The position numbers and the translations under genes were made by a program. A stretch of DNA of 64,000 nt from Craterostigma plantagineum (taxonomy: Eukaryota; Streptophyta; Magnoliopsida; Lamiales; Linderniaceae). Location of the stretch: assembly GCA_027422505.1 (NCBI GenBank), contig JAPQWV010001597.1, positions 1 through 64,000 of the forward strand, in the 5' to 3' direction. This document shows positions 1 to 11,241 of this stretch, piece after piece. The notes under the pieces are model-generated. The model was not told where the DNA came from. It ran no database searches and worked only from the letters and a program-made list of their open reading frames with translations. How positions within the stretch are numbered: the stretch's first letter is position 1; each line of letters starts with the position of its first letter.

Positions 1-455
1 GGCTCTACGTCAAAATTAATCATTCTGAAACAAATGCCACAAGAAAGACACGTAGGAAACAAGATCCAGCCATAAAGAAAGCTTATGTCGCCGTACATGA
101 ATGTAACTCACATACGGTATCCCGTAGAAATTAAATCCCCCAAGCACCTTAGGAGACTATCACAAGAAAAGATCTTTTCCTCAGTCAAACCCTCCAAAGC
201 ATTTGTACGTGCTGAAATTAACCTTCCCCTGTAAGGTTCAACCAAATGGGTTCCTAAATCTCCACCTAGGACGACAAAAGCCAAAGAGCCAAGTCTCCTA
301 TAGAGGCAAAACCCAAACCCACTTTTTCAAAAGTGCAATGGGTTATTAAGACTCTTCCAAAAATAGATTTAGGAGTCATATCTGAACCCAAAACTAAATC
401 TGCTAATCCGAGAGGACCCATGTTTAAGTGGGTACCTAAAGCTCTCTAAATTGTT
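1..455 (+). pseudogene. gag-pol spacer of copia element A
   Basis: This tract is the plus-strand counterpart of the minus-strand tracts at 19500-20131 and 11757-12000: the same words (for example the stretch around 115-165) recur in all three. In element C the corresponding frame is lysine- and arginine-rich with no known domain. Here it is interrupted by stops. It links the coiled-coil end of gag to the protease. No function can be assigned. Confidence 0.6.
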
Positions 456-660
456 TTTGCAAATCCATCATGTGTGGTATCTCGACTCTGGTTGCTCCCA
501 CACATGATGGTAATCAAGAGCTGCTGAGCAACTACAAAGACCGACCTAACGACAAAGTCAGATTTGGGAACAACGATTCAGCCCCGATTCTAGGACTTGG
601 GATATCATTCTGAGGAATCTGACCAAGATGTCTCATACGTCGAAGGATCCGCCATAACTT
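456..660 (+). pseudogene. copia aspartic protease remnant
   Basis: The frame at 472-505 reads VWYLDSGCS, the catalytic signature of the Ty1/copia protease, followed directly by a stop. The element C copy (minus strand, around 19435-19490) reads the same motif and continues with THMTG, so element A has lost about one base just after the motif. The protease would cleave the gag-pol polyprotein. The rest of the domain is degraded here. Confidence 0.7.
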
Positions 661-689
661 GTTCGGCATAGCCAATTCTGTGACAAAGG

Positions 690-1545
690 CTTCCAGTGGT
701 CTTCCATGCTGACCGGTGCATAATTTTGGATAGTCAGGAACACAGAACTCTTCAAGGACTTCGGAGATCCAATCTTTACACGATCAACCTGACGTCTGTG
801 CGGCAAGCGACAGCTGTATGCCTCATTTCTCAGACTGATTTACAGAGGAACAGCTTATGGCATCAACGCTGTCTCATCTGAATATGAAAGCTCTCCAACG
901 CCTTTCTAACGAAAAAGTTGGTTCACGGTCTTCCAACTATACTACTACAAAAGGAGCATCACTGTTCGGCATGTCACCTAGGAAAAATGAAGCGAGCATC
1001 TCATCACGTCAAGCAAATGGCATCTACTTTCTCGACCATTGGAACTAATTCACATGGATCTCTGTAGTCCGATGCAGACTCAGAGTATCAATTGAAGAAA
1101 GTATGTCCTAGTGATGTGGATGACTATTCTCGCTACACGTGGACTAATTTCTTCCAAACGAAAGATGAGACTGATGACTTGATTATCAATTTTGTGAACA
1201 CAACTCAAATCTGCTGCAACAGATTATTCAAGTTGTTCGAACAGACAACAGCACTGAGCTCAAGAACAATCACCTCAGTGAGTTTTATTAGAAACTTGGA
1301 ATAAGTCAACAATCTTTAGCCGCCAAAACACCTCAACAAAATGGGGTCGTTTGAAAGGAAAAATAGAACACTAGTGGAAGCCGCTCGTACAATGCTGATC
1401 CAATCGGGATTTCCACACTTTCTATGGTCTGAAGCAGTCATACCGCTTGTTTACTCAAACAGAACGGTAATTCACAAACGGTTCAACAAGACTCCGTACG
1501 AGATTGTGAATAATAGAGTGCCCAACATCTCTTTTCCTTAAAGTC
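690..1545 (+). pseudogene. copia GAG-pre-integrase and integrase remnant
   Basis: Fragments in shifting frames show the zinc-binding GAG-pre-integrase region (696-1010; LWHQR and HLNMKALQRLS, then a cysteine pair near 965) and the start of the integrase core (1092-1160; DDYSRYTW holds the first catalytic Asp). The region from 1341 has RKNRTLVEAARTML, which contains the catalytic Glu segment. The end of the domain (1480-1541) matches the minus-strand copy at 18415-18483. At least three frameshifts break it, so it cannot encode an active integrase. Confidence 0.8.
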
Positions 1546-2290
1546 TTCGGGTGCAGTGCTTTGTGGCGAACGACCGAGAGCAACGTGCAAAGTTCGACCC
1601 TAAAGCATTCGAAGCTACATTTGTCGGGTATTCTTCAACATCAAAAGCGTACCGAGTATACATCAAGTCCAACCGAACTATTAAGGAAAGCATAATGTCA
1701 CTTCCACGAAGTGGCAAAAATGGCTTCTGGTCAATTCAGTCCAGGACCCGTGCCTCACCCGTTGGTTCCTGCTCAATTCAGTTCAGGACCCGTTCTCAAC
1801 CCGTTGGCTTCTGACGACAACATTTCAGAACCCGTAATCACTAGTGTGTGGCACAAACCAACAGAAGATGGCAACACTTCAGGATCAGTGTCAGACGAAG
1901 CAATGAGACTTGCATAGACGACTTGGATTCTCTCTTCGAACCGGTATATCGGTCATACACGCTTACACCAACATGGATTATCTACCGAACGGACCGACGT
2001 ACCAAGTTCATCTCATACCTCTACCCCACCCGATTCAAAATTGCCACAGAACACCGAAGAACCTACAGTGGTCATCGAGGAAGTATCATCAGAGACGATC
2101 AATCCAAGTGCAGTATTGGAATTTCCTCAGACAAATGATCAATCGCACACTATAAGGCATCTAGATCCACAGATGGCTCACGCATCGACTTCAGCCTTGC
2201 CTCATGAGCGCAAGTGGACGAGAGGCGATCCTTCGGTTTGGTGTGAGGACACGTCGTCAACACAGTCTTTTAGTTGCTTCCTGAGCCAAA
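1546..2290 (+). pseudogene. integrase-RT spacer of copia element A
   Basis: Residues such as FDPKAFEATFVGYSSTSKAYRVY (in part; 1596-1665) are the usual C-terminal integrase tail of plant copia elements. After this comes a low-complexity proline/serine spacer. It has a short direct duplication (about 1728-1770 and 1770-1812: a repeated GPV-PL-S unit), absent as such from element C. Frames shift at about 1550 and 1900. Confidence 0.65.
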
Positions 2291-3080
2291 ACGAGCCTAC
2301 CAAAGTAGCAGACGCACTTCGAGACCCGGATTGGACAATTGCAATGCAAGAGGAAATCAATAAATTCGAACGTCTTCAGTGAGGACCTTGGCATCCCGTC
2401 CACATGGGAAAACAGTGGTCGAACTAAATGGGTTTTCAAGAATAAGAAGAATGAAGATGGTGAAGTGATCCGGAACAAAGCAAGGCTAGTTGCTAACGGA
2501 TACATCAACAGGAAGGCATAGACTATGAGAGACTTATGCTCCTGTTGCTCGTATCGAAGCTATTCACCTCCTGCTGGCTTATGCGGCTCACAAAGACTTC
2601 AAAGTCTATCAGATGGATGTTAAACCGCCTTTCTCAACGGCGTGTTAAAGAAGAAGTCTACGTCGCTCAGCCGGAAGGTTTCGTTGATCAAGAACATCCC
2701 GATCACGTCTATCGCTTGGACAAAGCTCTCTATGGACTAAAGCAAGCCCCACGTGCTTGTACGATGTCCTGAGTGATTTCCTCGTGAAGTCTGGATTCAT
2801 ACGAGGAACGGTAGGCACAACTCTCTTCATTACATGGCATGACAAAGATCTGATGGTCGTCCAGTATACGTCGACGACATCATCTTCGGATCAACAAATC
2901 ATCGGCTCTGCAAGAAGTTTGGAGATCTCGTGAAGAGCAAATTCGAGATGAGTCACATGGGAGAGATGCAATTTTCTTAGGCCTTCAAGTTAGCAGCTCA
3001 ATCATGAATTTTCATCAGTTAGACAAAATACATCAAGGATATTCTGAAGAAGTTTCATCAAGACCAGAGCAAGCCTCTCA
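2291..3080 (+). pseudogene. copia reverse transcriptase remnant
   Basis: Three frames together cover a Ty1/copia [28 protein letters not shown] (2428-2505, in part), then [11 protein letters not shown] and [18 protein letters not shown] (2650-2760). The catalytic YVDDIIFGSTN follows at about 2862-2895, then HMGEMQF near 2957. Frameshifts occur near 2385, 2520, 2760 and 2855. The element C copy on the minus strand (16922-17572) is colinear but truncated. Confidence 0.85.
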
Positions 3081-3784
3081 TCACTCCTATGTCACCAAGC
3101 TGCAAGTTGGATGCCGATCCCTCTGGTAATCGGTCGACATCACACTGTATCGCAGTATTATTGGATCTCTTCTCTACCTCACTTCGAGTCGGCCGGATAT
3201 CATGTTTGCACGTGCTTGTGTGCCCGTTTTCAAGCCGATCCCAAAGAATCCCATATGATCGCGGTCAAAGAATTTTACGCTACCTAAAGGGCACTTCTAC
3301 CCTTGGCCTATGGTATCCAAAGGTACGAATTTAAACTTATCGGCTACATTGGCGCTGACTATGCAGTTTGCCGAATGAACAGGAAAAGCACATCCGATGG
3401 CGCTCAATTTCTAGGCGAAAAGCTAGTTTGCTGGTCAACAAAAAAGCAGAACTGTGTGTCCACTTCAACGGCCGAAGCAGAATACATAGCTGCCGCCACC
3501 TGTTGCTCACATATGCTGTGGATGCGGACACAGCTTCACGACTATGGGTACATCTAAATAATATACCCATATATAGTGATAGTCAGAGGTGCAATCGCCA
3601 TTACTTGCAATCCTGTTCATCATTCACGCGCACAAAACACATAGACATTAGATATCATTTTATAAAAGATCACGTAGAAAAAAGGCACGATAGAGATGTA
3701 CTTTGTCAACACGGAGTTTCAACTTGCCGACATTTTCACCAAGGCCTTGATGAGAAACTATTTCAATTCCTTGTCGGAAATTAG
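3081..3784 (+). pseudogene. copia RNase H and pol C-terminus remnant
   Basis: The 3303-3557 frame shows the Ty1/copia RNase H core: DYAVCRMNRKSTSDG, WSTKKQNCVSTSTAEAEYIA (catalytic Glu in AEAEY), then a tryptophan-rich helix. After a frameshift the tail HSRTKHIDIRYHFIKDHVEK and a glutamine/alanine segment (3620-3780) complete pol. The stop at 3782-3784 fits the natural end of the polyprotein. RNase H would remove the RNA template during reverse transcription. Confidence 0.8.
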
Positions 3785-4480
3785 GCATGTTGATCTTCCG
3801 TAATATGTGCATTACCTGATCTTCTATGCTATCACATGCTCTATTCTATGTGTTTTCTATGCTTATTTGTCCTTATCTTGCGTGATAAAATATAAAGGGG
3901 TATGACGAAATCCCTTTAGGATGCTTTGATCTAAAGTCACTTGGAATTTTAACCCGACATGCGTTCGATTTAATTGCTTAAAATTTGTCAGTCTAAGTCG
4001 CATTCTTGTGTCTAAAAGTCATTTGATTGTTCCACTATACACAAAGTCACTCTACATGCGTGAGGATTCAAGCCCTGTTCCTTTTTCCTTTCTTTGGATC
4101 TACTTCTCGAGAGAGTCACACATAGATTACTTGTCTTACCTATTGATTCTTGGTGTCATACCGCATTTTGCATTAGATCGTCATGAAATGATAAGGGAGT
4201 TTTAGGATATTCCTCATACGGCCTTATATAAATTTCCCCACGTTAGCCCTTAGTCATCCACTTTGAGCCTTCTCTGATGTGCTTTTCTTCATTTGAAACC
4301 CATTCCCAGCCTTCAACCGAACTCTGTACTCTTCGAAAGGTTGTTCAAACGAGAAAAGGAGGGGAGATGACAAAAGAATAAGTAAGATGATGACAAAAGA
4401 AGGCATTGCTCAACGCGCAAAAATCAAACCAAAGGAACCGGCCTCCGACTACCTTGTAGAAGTGGCATGGTTCCTGCTGT

Positions 4481-4725
4481 GAACTTCTCCAATGATAATC
4501 TCGTACGCTAGTCAGAACGGCTGGAAGAGGAGCACCACGAAGTGAACTTCTCCAACGATAATCTGGTCTTATATCGTGAAACGAGAAGAGGAGTGCAGCC
4601 TCGGGTACGAATTCCATAACCGAGAACTTCTCCAAATTGATAATCTCTGAAACCTCAATAGGGATTAAGAGAAGAAGAGCACGGTATCTGCCCGAGAACC
4701 AACAAAAAGAACTTCGCCTACGATA
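4481..4725 (+). repeat. four degenerate GAACTTCTCCAAYGATAATCT repeats
   Basis: Copies start at 4481, 4544, 4624 and 4709. They share a 20-22 base word of the form GAACTTCTCC-A-GATAATCT, with spacings of 63, 80 and 85 bases. The last copy is the most diverged. The tract is transcribed as part of the 3' region of element A; its role is unknown. Confidence 0.6.
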
Positions 4726-5235
4726 ATATCCTAGAGCCTCATGGAGAAGCGGAGATTCAGCTTGAGCATAATATAAAAGGGATAGTTGTTAAAAGAAAAG
4801 GAGGGAGAAGAGATGAAAAGAAGAAAGACGCCGAAAAAAAAGGGTGACGGACGTAGAATTGGAAGACGATGAAAGATAAGCTCACTTCCCTTTAAATTCC
4901 TTCCGTTCTAAGTCCTAGCCAAATTATAACCATTACAACCCTTTGATTCCACATAGACGGTCTCTCTCTTAGGTGAAATGATTAAAAATGCCTCGATCAC
5001 AGGTAAATTGACTAAAAATTGCTTGTGTTGACTTGAGTGATAAAAATATAAAATCCCAAGATAGCTAATTGAGAGCAAGAGCGAACGTGGTGAGAGTTGT
5101 CGAAATGGACCAGTCTATGGACTTAGGACTTTAGTTTGACAACATGACTTGACGGCATTTCTTCTTTCAAATGTCTCGTAAAATTTTAGGCGTGACGATT
5201 GATCGAAGCAAAATAATCTGACCCGATAAATGAAA

Positions 5236-5290
5236 AAAATATATATATATATACACATATATAATAATAAATAATAATAAATAATAAATT
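5236..5290. repeat. AT/AAT microsatellite
   Basis: A run of alternating AT followed by AAT triplets. The colinear position in element C (16605-16650) also carries AT-rich simple repeats. Confidence 0.75.
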
Positions 5291-5566
5291 TCGCACATTT
5301 TGACATGAAATGTTATGTTTCATATGCGTTGAATTGAATAAATGCGAATTTCTTTAGTGTATCGCACATTCAAAATGCAATTTTAGATTGCATTGGTACT
5401 GAATTGTTTAAAATCTATAAATTTTTCATTGCTTCTACCCTCACAGAATATTTTAAAGTACATGTTTTCGGGGACCATGTATACATGCTTACTTGGTAAA
5501 TTGTGTGCTCGTGACTTGAATTAATTTCATATGCTGGCATAATTAGTCAATTTTTGTGCATCATTT

Positions 5567-5577
5567 GAGGGGGAGCA
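5567..5577 (+). promoter_or_regulatory. internal polypurine tract-like copy 1
   Basis: GAGGGGGAGCA, preceded by TTT. It resembles the terminal polypurine tract at 10386. The colinear minus-strand copy in element C is at 16350-16363. Repeated polypurine tracts upstream of the 3' LTR are a described property of Sireviruses. Confidence 0.5.
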
Positions 5578-5851
5578 AGTATAAGACTTGTAGATTAGCT
5601 CCAATATTTTTGACGTTTTTTCTCTGAGCTCAGATCTTTCAAAAATAAGGAGCGAGACGTCGACACTACAAAGAGAGGAGCTAGACACAAGACCAAATAT
5701 TTCAAAGATAAAATTGCAAAAATAATTGTTGATTAACTCCATCATTACTAACGCTTATCTCTAAGTGCTACAGATTTTTAAATTTCTGCCAGGGAGCTAG
5801 ACGTTACTACACAGAAAATACAGGGAGTTAATTGCATTTATTTTACTTACT

Positions 5852-5862
5852 AAGGGGGAGCC
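5852..5862 (+). promoter_or_regulatory. internal polypurine tract-like copy 2
   Basis: AAGGGGGAGCC, preceded by ACTT. A weakened counterpart lies on the minus strand of element C near 16180-16195. Confidence 0.5.
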
Positions 5863-5960
5863 TTACAATGAGTTTTATTTTGAAATAGGGTCAATCTGAT
5901 AAATTTTAGAAGTACTTACTTTCGAGAAACTAGATAGAAGACTAAATTCACGATCATAAG

Positions 5961-7241
5961 TTTCTCGATCGTAAATAGTGTTGGAAACAATTTTGATTGG
6001 CCGCGATAATTTGCGATCGAAATTTTGAATTGAGAGGAAATTTTCAAATCAAAAATTTCTCGAGCGCAATAGTAATGGGCCTGATCCATTGAATCGCAAA
6101 CGTCCATTCGCAAACCCAACATTGACTTAATGCTAGTTAATAAAAGTTTCACTTTTGTCGGTCGAAGAACTTTTTCTCATGCAACCCTAATCGCAAAAAA
6201 TCTCGCTCGCGAAAAACTTTCACAGACAGCTTAAAATTCTCAAAATCTTTCGATTTCCAACACCAAACTGTCTGTTTAAGGTAGAAATTAGATTCTTTTG
6301 ACATTTACATATGAATTACCGTCATTAGCATATGCATTTTGAAGTTTTTTCGCATATTTAGACTTAGATTTTCGACTGTTCTTCAAAAACTGAGAAAAAA
6401 CGTAACTATTTTATAGTGTTTTTGGCTTGATTTTAAACTTTATCTGAGTTTAATGCCTGCACTTAAGATAGTTTCGATATTCTCTATGAATGGTAGAATG
6501 AATCATTGAAAAATTCTGCATCTTCGACTGTAATTGAGTTTGATGAAACTGGGTATTTGAATTTTTAAAGCCATCGAAGAACTTTGTCGATCGCAAACAG
6601 TCTTAATTGAATTTCGATTAAATTAGATACTGTTTGTGTCAAATTAGTTTTTCGATAGGTAAAATTCTGATTTAGTCGCTAAGATAGAAGATTTTGACCG
6701 AAATAAATTACTTACCATCGAGAAATCTAATTAGGATTTTTGTGAGCGAAAAACTTACGCACTGTTAACAATTTAGATGCAAATTTTATCGAGCGTAAAA
6801 CTTACTATCGCAAAATAAGATTTTTCGATTTAATTTCAATTTGGTCGCAAAATTTAGCAGCGAAAATTAATTTTTCAACACTTAATTTTTCGATCGTAAA
6901 ATTCGCCGCTTAGGACCAATTGATCGGAAAAATTTCTCGATGATTGAGTTAGTCTTTCGTTCACTAATTTCTCGATAAAATTATATCGCAGCGACAATTT
7001 CTTACAATCGAAAATCACCTACCGCTCGACAAATTTCAAATCGAAATTTTTTCAATCGAAGAAAATTTCTCGACAGTAAATTTACCTTAGTATTAATTTC
7101 TCGATCGTAATTTACACGGAATATTTCTCGATCGTAAAATTGATCGACTACAGTCACGCTTTTAACTTCAACACTTGGGAAATTTTTCTAAGTCTTTTAC
7201 ACTGTAGCCAACAATAGCGGATAAAATTCGTCGATCGCAAA
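5961..7241. repeat. cluster of CGATCG-centred palindromes
   Basis: The word TTTCTCGATCGTAAA and close relatives (TTTTTCGATCGTAAA, GCGATCGAAATT, TCGATCGCAAA) recur at 5961, 6013, 6597, 6886, 7097, 7124 and 7230, with many further one-base variants between. CGATCG is expected about once per 4 kb by chance. The same words fill the 5' untranslated tracts of elements B (14640-15070) and C (22600-23080), so they are a family trait. Confidence 0.65.
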
Positions 7242-7581
7242 ACTTAGACGGAATTCTTTCAATTGAAATCATGTATAGGAAATAAAATTACCATTCAATT
7301 TTCCCGACCGAAATTTTCTGGGCATGAACAGTGACTTACTGATTTAATACTTAGCGAAATTTTGAACTATTTTTCCACGCGATTTATACTTCATTAAAAT
7401 TGCATTCATGCCATTACATTTTTCGAAATTGAACTTACACTATGCACTTGATCTGATTTCAATTAAAAAATTCATCGAACATGCTATTACTTGCGATATT
7501 ACTATAGTTTGATGAAATTTATTCATATTTCGACTAAAAATAAAATTGAACTAATAAACTTTTATATATCTTATTTTTCAG

Positions 7582-10383
7582 ATGGATCGCTACCCAAGAT
7601 ACAACCATATATACGACCACAACCTATATTTGAAGGTCCAGGATACGAACTTCCAGCTCGATCTAAGCACCTTTCGATGCCCGGACGAAATCATTGTCTC
7701 TATCCTGAGAGGTCACCCCATCTGGCACGCATTGACGGTCACCGCCTCAGTGCCAATGGTCTATCACCAGCAATTCTGGGCATGTATACAAGGAATTGTA
7801 GCGAATGGGGCATTCTCCTTCACAACAAGAATCGGGACGCGGCATATTCATATGAGCAAGAGCCAGTTCGGGATGATACTGGACTTGCCACACAGCAACA
7901 ACTACGACCCGCTCCCGTCGGACGCAGAAATGGTCCATGACTTCATGCACATGGGATATCACCACAGCTCACCAAATTAGCTCAGGTCCAGAGCAGCGGT
8001 ATCCCTCACCCCTGGAAGACACTGTTCGTGATCGTGAACAAGTGTCTATCACCAAAGCATGCCGGTTCAACAAGGGCAACAACAATATACTGCGAAGCTT
8101 TCACGGTCTCGCCTTCGCCAGAAACTACGACTTCGCACAGCTAATCTGGAATGGTCTAGCTGAACAGATCCGGCTGAAGGAAAACCGAAGGTCAAAGAAT
8201 GTGCCCTATGCTCGATGGTTCAACGTGATTATCAGGGAGGTCATGGAGCTACATGCGGAGAACATCCCACAGCTGCCTCCTGGTGGAAAACAATCAGCCG
8301 CCAAGGCAAAGTTCTTCCACAATCCACGGTCACGGACTTGGACCAACCGTCAATGCCGATTCCGCTCCAACTACTCAGGCTTGCCGACCCGCGGGAGCTG
8401 AGTATCAAAGATTCTGCCGGGAACACCATTTAACGGAGCAAATGATCAAAGGGCCCCGGCAGAATACCATGTGAGCCCTCCCCAACCGGAACACCAACCA
8501 AGCCCTGACGACGCGATGATAGATGTTGTCGCTCAGGAGCTTCAACAGGAGTCTCCCTTGATCGAAGAGCTGATGCCCGACGTAGTTGAGACCTTGATAG
8601 ACGTTGTGGCTACCGAGATGGCGCTCGAGGCTCCTAACATGAATACCAAGTGGAAGTGCCCGTTCATGTTGGCGTGCTCAAAGAAACCATTGAGGAGGTT
8701 CTTCTACCAGTAGCACAGCTCGAAGTCAAAATGGGGCAAACTTCACTTCACCGGTGACGGGTCGGGCACTAGAGGACGTCCATCGAGACCTCACTCCTCA
8801 CACGGCCACCTCGTCTGACACGGAGTCTGACGAGGAAATAAGTCTGATAAGGAGGACGCCCAGGAGACTTAGCATTCAACTGGAGTCCCTCTTCCCAACC
8901 GTCACCAACGCACCAGATACTACGCTGACCACAATGACAAGTGTTGCCGGCACTTCTTCGCTCAATCTGAGCCGCAACCAACCAACGTGGTGTCTGGTTC
9001 GCAGGCCCACCTGAGCCTGCCTTAACACCCATAGAGACGAATCCTCAAGATTCGACTCGAGGATTGGGTGGAAGTCTCATACAGCCACAACCTCAAGTGA
9101 CTGTGAGCCAACCCACATAGTCGGTGTCTACTCAAGGGTTGATAGCAGGCGACATCAGTCGTCCTGGTCCATCTCAGGAGGCGTCCGCACCCTTCGTGAT
9201 GAACAAGCAGTTCCAGGCCGCTCTCTGCCGATGTGCAGTCTATGGAAGACAAAATCACGTAGAGAGTACTCCAAGCACTTGAGGCATCCCGAAGAGATAC
9301 CGGGAAAGCACCTGCCTCTGAAGGCCCTTCGTCACAAATCAACCCCACACCTCCCACAACCCACATCCACCGACCCTCTAGCCACTTCCTCCATCCTCAT
9401 CAATCCATACACAATCCCCATCACCGAGCTTCACGACATTCTCCTCGCCCGGGCCTTTCCATCCGATCGCCGCAAGAGGAATCCCTCTATAGGCGATTGG
9501 TGGACCATTTCTAGAAGAAGTTCGTGAGAATATTTGGAGGTCTCCGGACTGAGTGAAGAAGCCGAACGAGTTCGAGCTTAGAGGGATCTCTCATTGGGAT
9601 CAGTAGAAGAGGATGACCTACCTCTGGATGCTGACCAAACTAGGACCTAATGTTAGGCTGGGGATGACTAAGACACAAGCCATGAGCCATTATAAGAGTC
9701 TCTCCCCAATAAGCAACTACTCAGCGTCTACTGTGACAAAGGAGGACTTCCAACACCTCACTACATCATCGATCGAGTGGACAGGACCCGAGAGGAACTG
9801 AGCGAGAGCGACCTGCCGTACCTCCCCGCCGATGAAGTGTACCGCTTTATCAGCTAAAGTGGAGAAGTACAAAGGTCCTAAGGGCTTCATCAAGAAAGAA
9901 GGCCTCGAAGGCTCTACCGGTTCATGATGCGACAAGTCAAGTACTTCGCCGCTCACGACCTTCAAATGACGCTTGAGAGCAATATGAAGAAGGTCAACAT
10001 GACCGCTCCGCTCAACAAAGGACCTGAGATCGAGGGCTTACCAACAATCACGTGCACATCAGCTCAGTCCTAGGCATCACCTACCACAATCCAATAGCAA
10101 AGAAGAATAGGTTGATGCTGAAGACTGAGATTCCTAAGTTTTGCGATGGGACGCTCAAGGTCGTCAGGAAAAACATCGAGCAGAGGTTGGAAGAAATCAA
10201 TCGAGATACAATGATGAGGATCCATAGGTTCATGAGAGAACAACCGCTCCTAATGGAACTATTAGAAGATATTGAGGAGCGACTGGAGCTAAGGATCACG
10301 CTGAGGAACTACGAGCATGCGCTGGGCTTGCGCAGATCATATTACTCCCGACGAGGACAAACGGCGCGGAGACGCTATCAAGC
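7582..10383 (+). pseudogene. third reading frame of the Sirevirus-like element (broken)
   Basis: The first segment (7582-7980, 132 codons) reads LSTFRCPDEIIVSILRGHP, then VPMVYHQQFW and TRHIHMSKSQFGMILDLP. From memory this resembles the 'putative plant transposon protein' reading frame found after pol in many dicot copia polyproteins. Further pieces in other frames (8050-8330, with NYDFAQLIWNGLAEQI and VPYARWFNVII; 10100-10330, with EIPKFCDGTLK and MMRIHRFMREQPLLMELLED) continue the same protein type. It ends just before the polypurine tract, as expected for a last reading frame. Several stops and frameshifts break it. Whether this protein is envelope-like or RNA-binding is unknown; I see no clear signal peptide or membrane segment. 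Confidence 0.65.
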
Positions 10384-10385
10384 AC

Positions 10386-10397
10386 AAAGGGGGAGAT
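10386..10397 (+). promoter_or_regulatory. polypurine tract of element A
   Basis: AAAGGGGGAGAT directly precedes the TGTAGA start of the LTR. It primes plus-strand DNA synthesis. Confidence 0.85.
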
Positions 10398-10750
10398 TGT
10401 AGAATACCATTTGTAATTGTGCTTAATTTCATTAGATGTCCTTGTAATTTGGGGCGTTTTGTATAGTAGTCCTTAGATTAGGACTAGTTTGATATTTATA
10501 CCAAGTTTGTTTGGTATAAATATATGTAAATCAATTGAGCTGAATAGAGAAAGTTTAGAGAATTGATCCGAAGGGCTTGCAATTTGATTTCTAGAGAGAG
10601 AAACAATAGTAACTTTCTCACTCTACTCGAATTCTCTCTCTTGTTCTTCATTTGAGTTTTTTCGATCGAATTTCAATTGTTTATCTAAACGATTGAGTTA
10701 CTATGAATTCTAGCCTAGGATCGTAGAGTTGTTAATCGTAGGACCTAACC
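10398..10750 (+). repeat. 3' LTR of element A (about 353 bp)
   Basis: It starts TGTAGAATACC and ends CGTAGGACCTAACC, where the usual terminal CA is changed. It is clearly homologous, in opposite orientation, to the LTR at 15471-15814, sharing among others the TATA-like stretch around 10505-10530 and the CTAGAGAGAGAAAC block. The flank to the right is gypsy protease coding sequence. Confidence 0.85.
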
Positions 10751-10789
10751 CTCGGCTGCGGAATTAACCGCAGAACCTGATTCGACCTC

Positions 10790-11160
10790 CACCTGTACCT
10801 GCTCGAGTTTTCACGTTGACGAATAAGGAGGCGGAGGCAAACCGAGCAGAAGTTACCGGTATGTTGAATATCTTTCACGTACCGTCCTCAATTCTGATTT
10901 ATTCTGGAGCCACACATTCGTTTGTTTCGGCTAATTTCGTGGCTAGGGCGAGAATCTATCCCACCGATCTTTATGTAACTACGTAGTTTCCTTACCCACG
11001 GAGATCCAACTCGTACGAATTTAATTGTAGAAAGTTGTCCAGTTAGTATCGAGTGGGAATTGAACGTAGATCTAATCATGATTCCGTTTAATGATTATGA
11101 CATGATATTCGAAATGGATTGGCTCTCGAAGTACGGAGCCATCATTGATTGATCAAAGAG
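10790..11160 (+). pseudogene. gypsy retropepsin remnant
   Basis: The frame reads VFTLTNKEAEANRAEVTGML, then IYSGATHSFVSANFV. In intact Ty3/gypsy elements this is [LV]-[IF]-D-S-G-A-T-H-S. Here the catalytic Asp is Tyr (codon TAT at about 10899-10901), so the protease would be inactive even without the downstream stops. The tail (11075-11150) carries DYDMIFEMDWLSKYGAIID, the typical region between protease and RT. Confidence 0.8.
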
Positions 11161-11241
11161 GGTAGTTAGATTTCGATCACCCAATGGAGGAGACTTTGAA
11201 TTTGGGAAGAAGAATAGTAAACCAATCCTCGGATTTCTGCT

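Larger units (their letters stand above)
3785..7580 (+). other. non-coding tract between pol and third reading frame of element A
   Basis: No credible reading frame. It is AT-rich and has internal structure: four GAACTTCTCC-type repeats (4481-4722), an (AT)/(AAT) microsatellite (5236-5290), polypurine tracts (5567-5577, 5852-5862) and a field of CGATCG palindromes (5961-7241). Positions 4978-5225 are colinear with the minus strand of 16640-16925 in element C, which fixes this as part of the element and not flanking DNA. Confidence 0.75.
1..10750 (+). mobile_element. Sirevirus-like Ty1/copia element A, 3' part
   Basis: The left end lies outside the window. In order it shows gag-pol spacer, aspartic protease, integrase, reverse transcriptase and RNase H (to 3784), a 3.8 kb non-coding tract, a third reading frame (7582-10383), a polypurine tract (10386-10397) and a 3' LTR (10398-10750). 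The order protease-integrase-RT is Ty1/copia. The RT residues [13 protein letters not shown] and YVDDIIFGSTN, the extra reading frame after pol, and the repeated polypurine tracts point to the Sirevirus lineage. It is decayed, with several frameshifts and stops in pol. Its 3' LTR abuts gypsy protease sequence, so it is nested in the gypsy element that resumes at 10751. Confidence 0.85.

Noticed and set aside
7582..10383. Envelope gene of a plant retrovirus
   Set aside because: Position fits, but I see no signal peptide, membrane helix or cleavage site. Kept as a third reading frame of unknown function.
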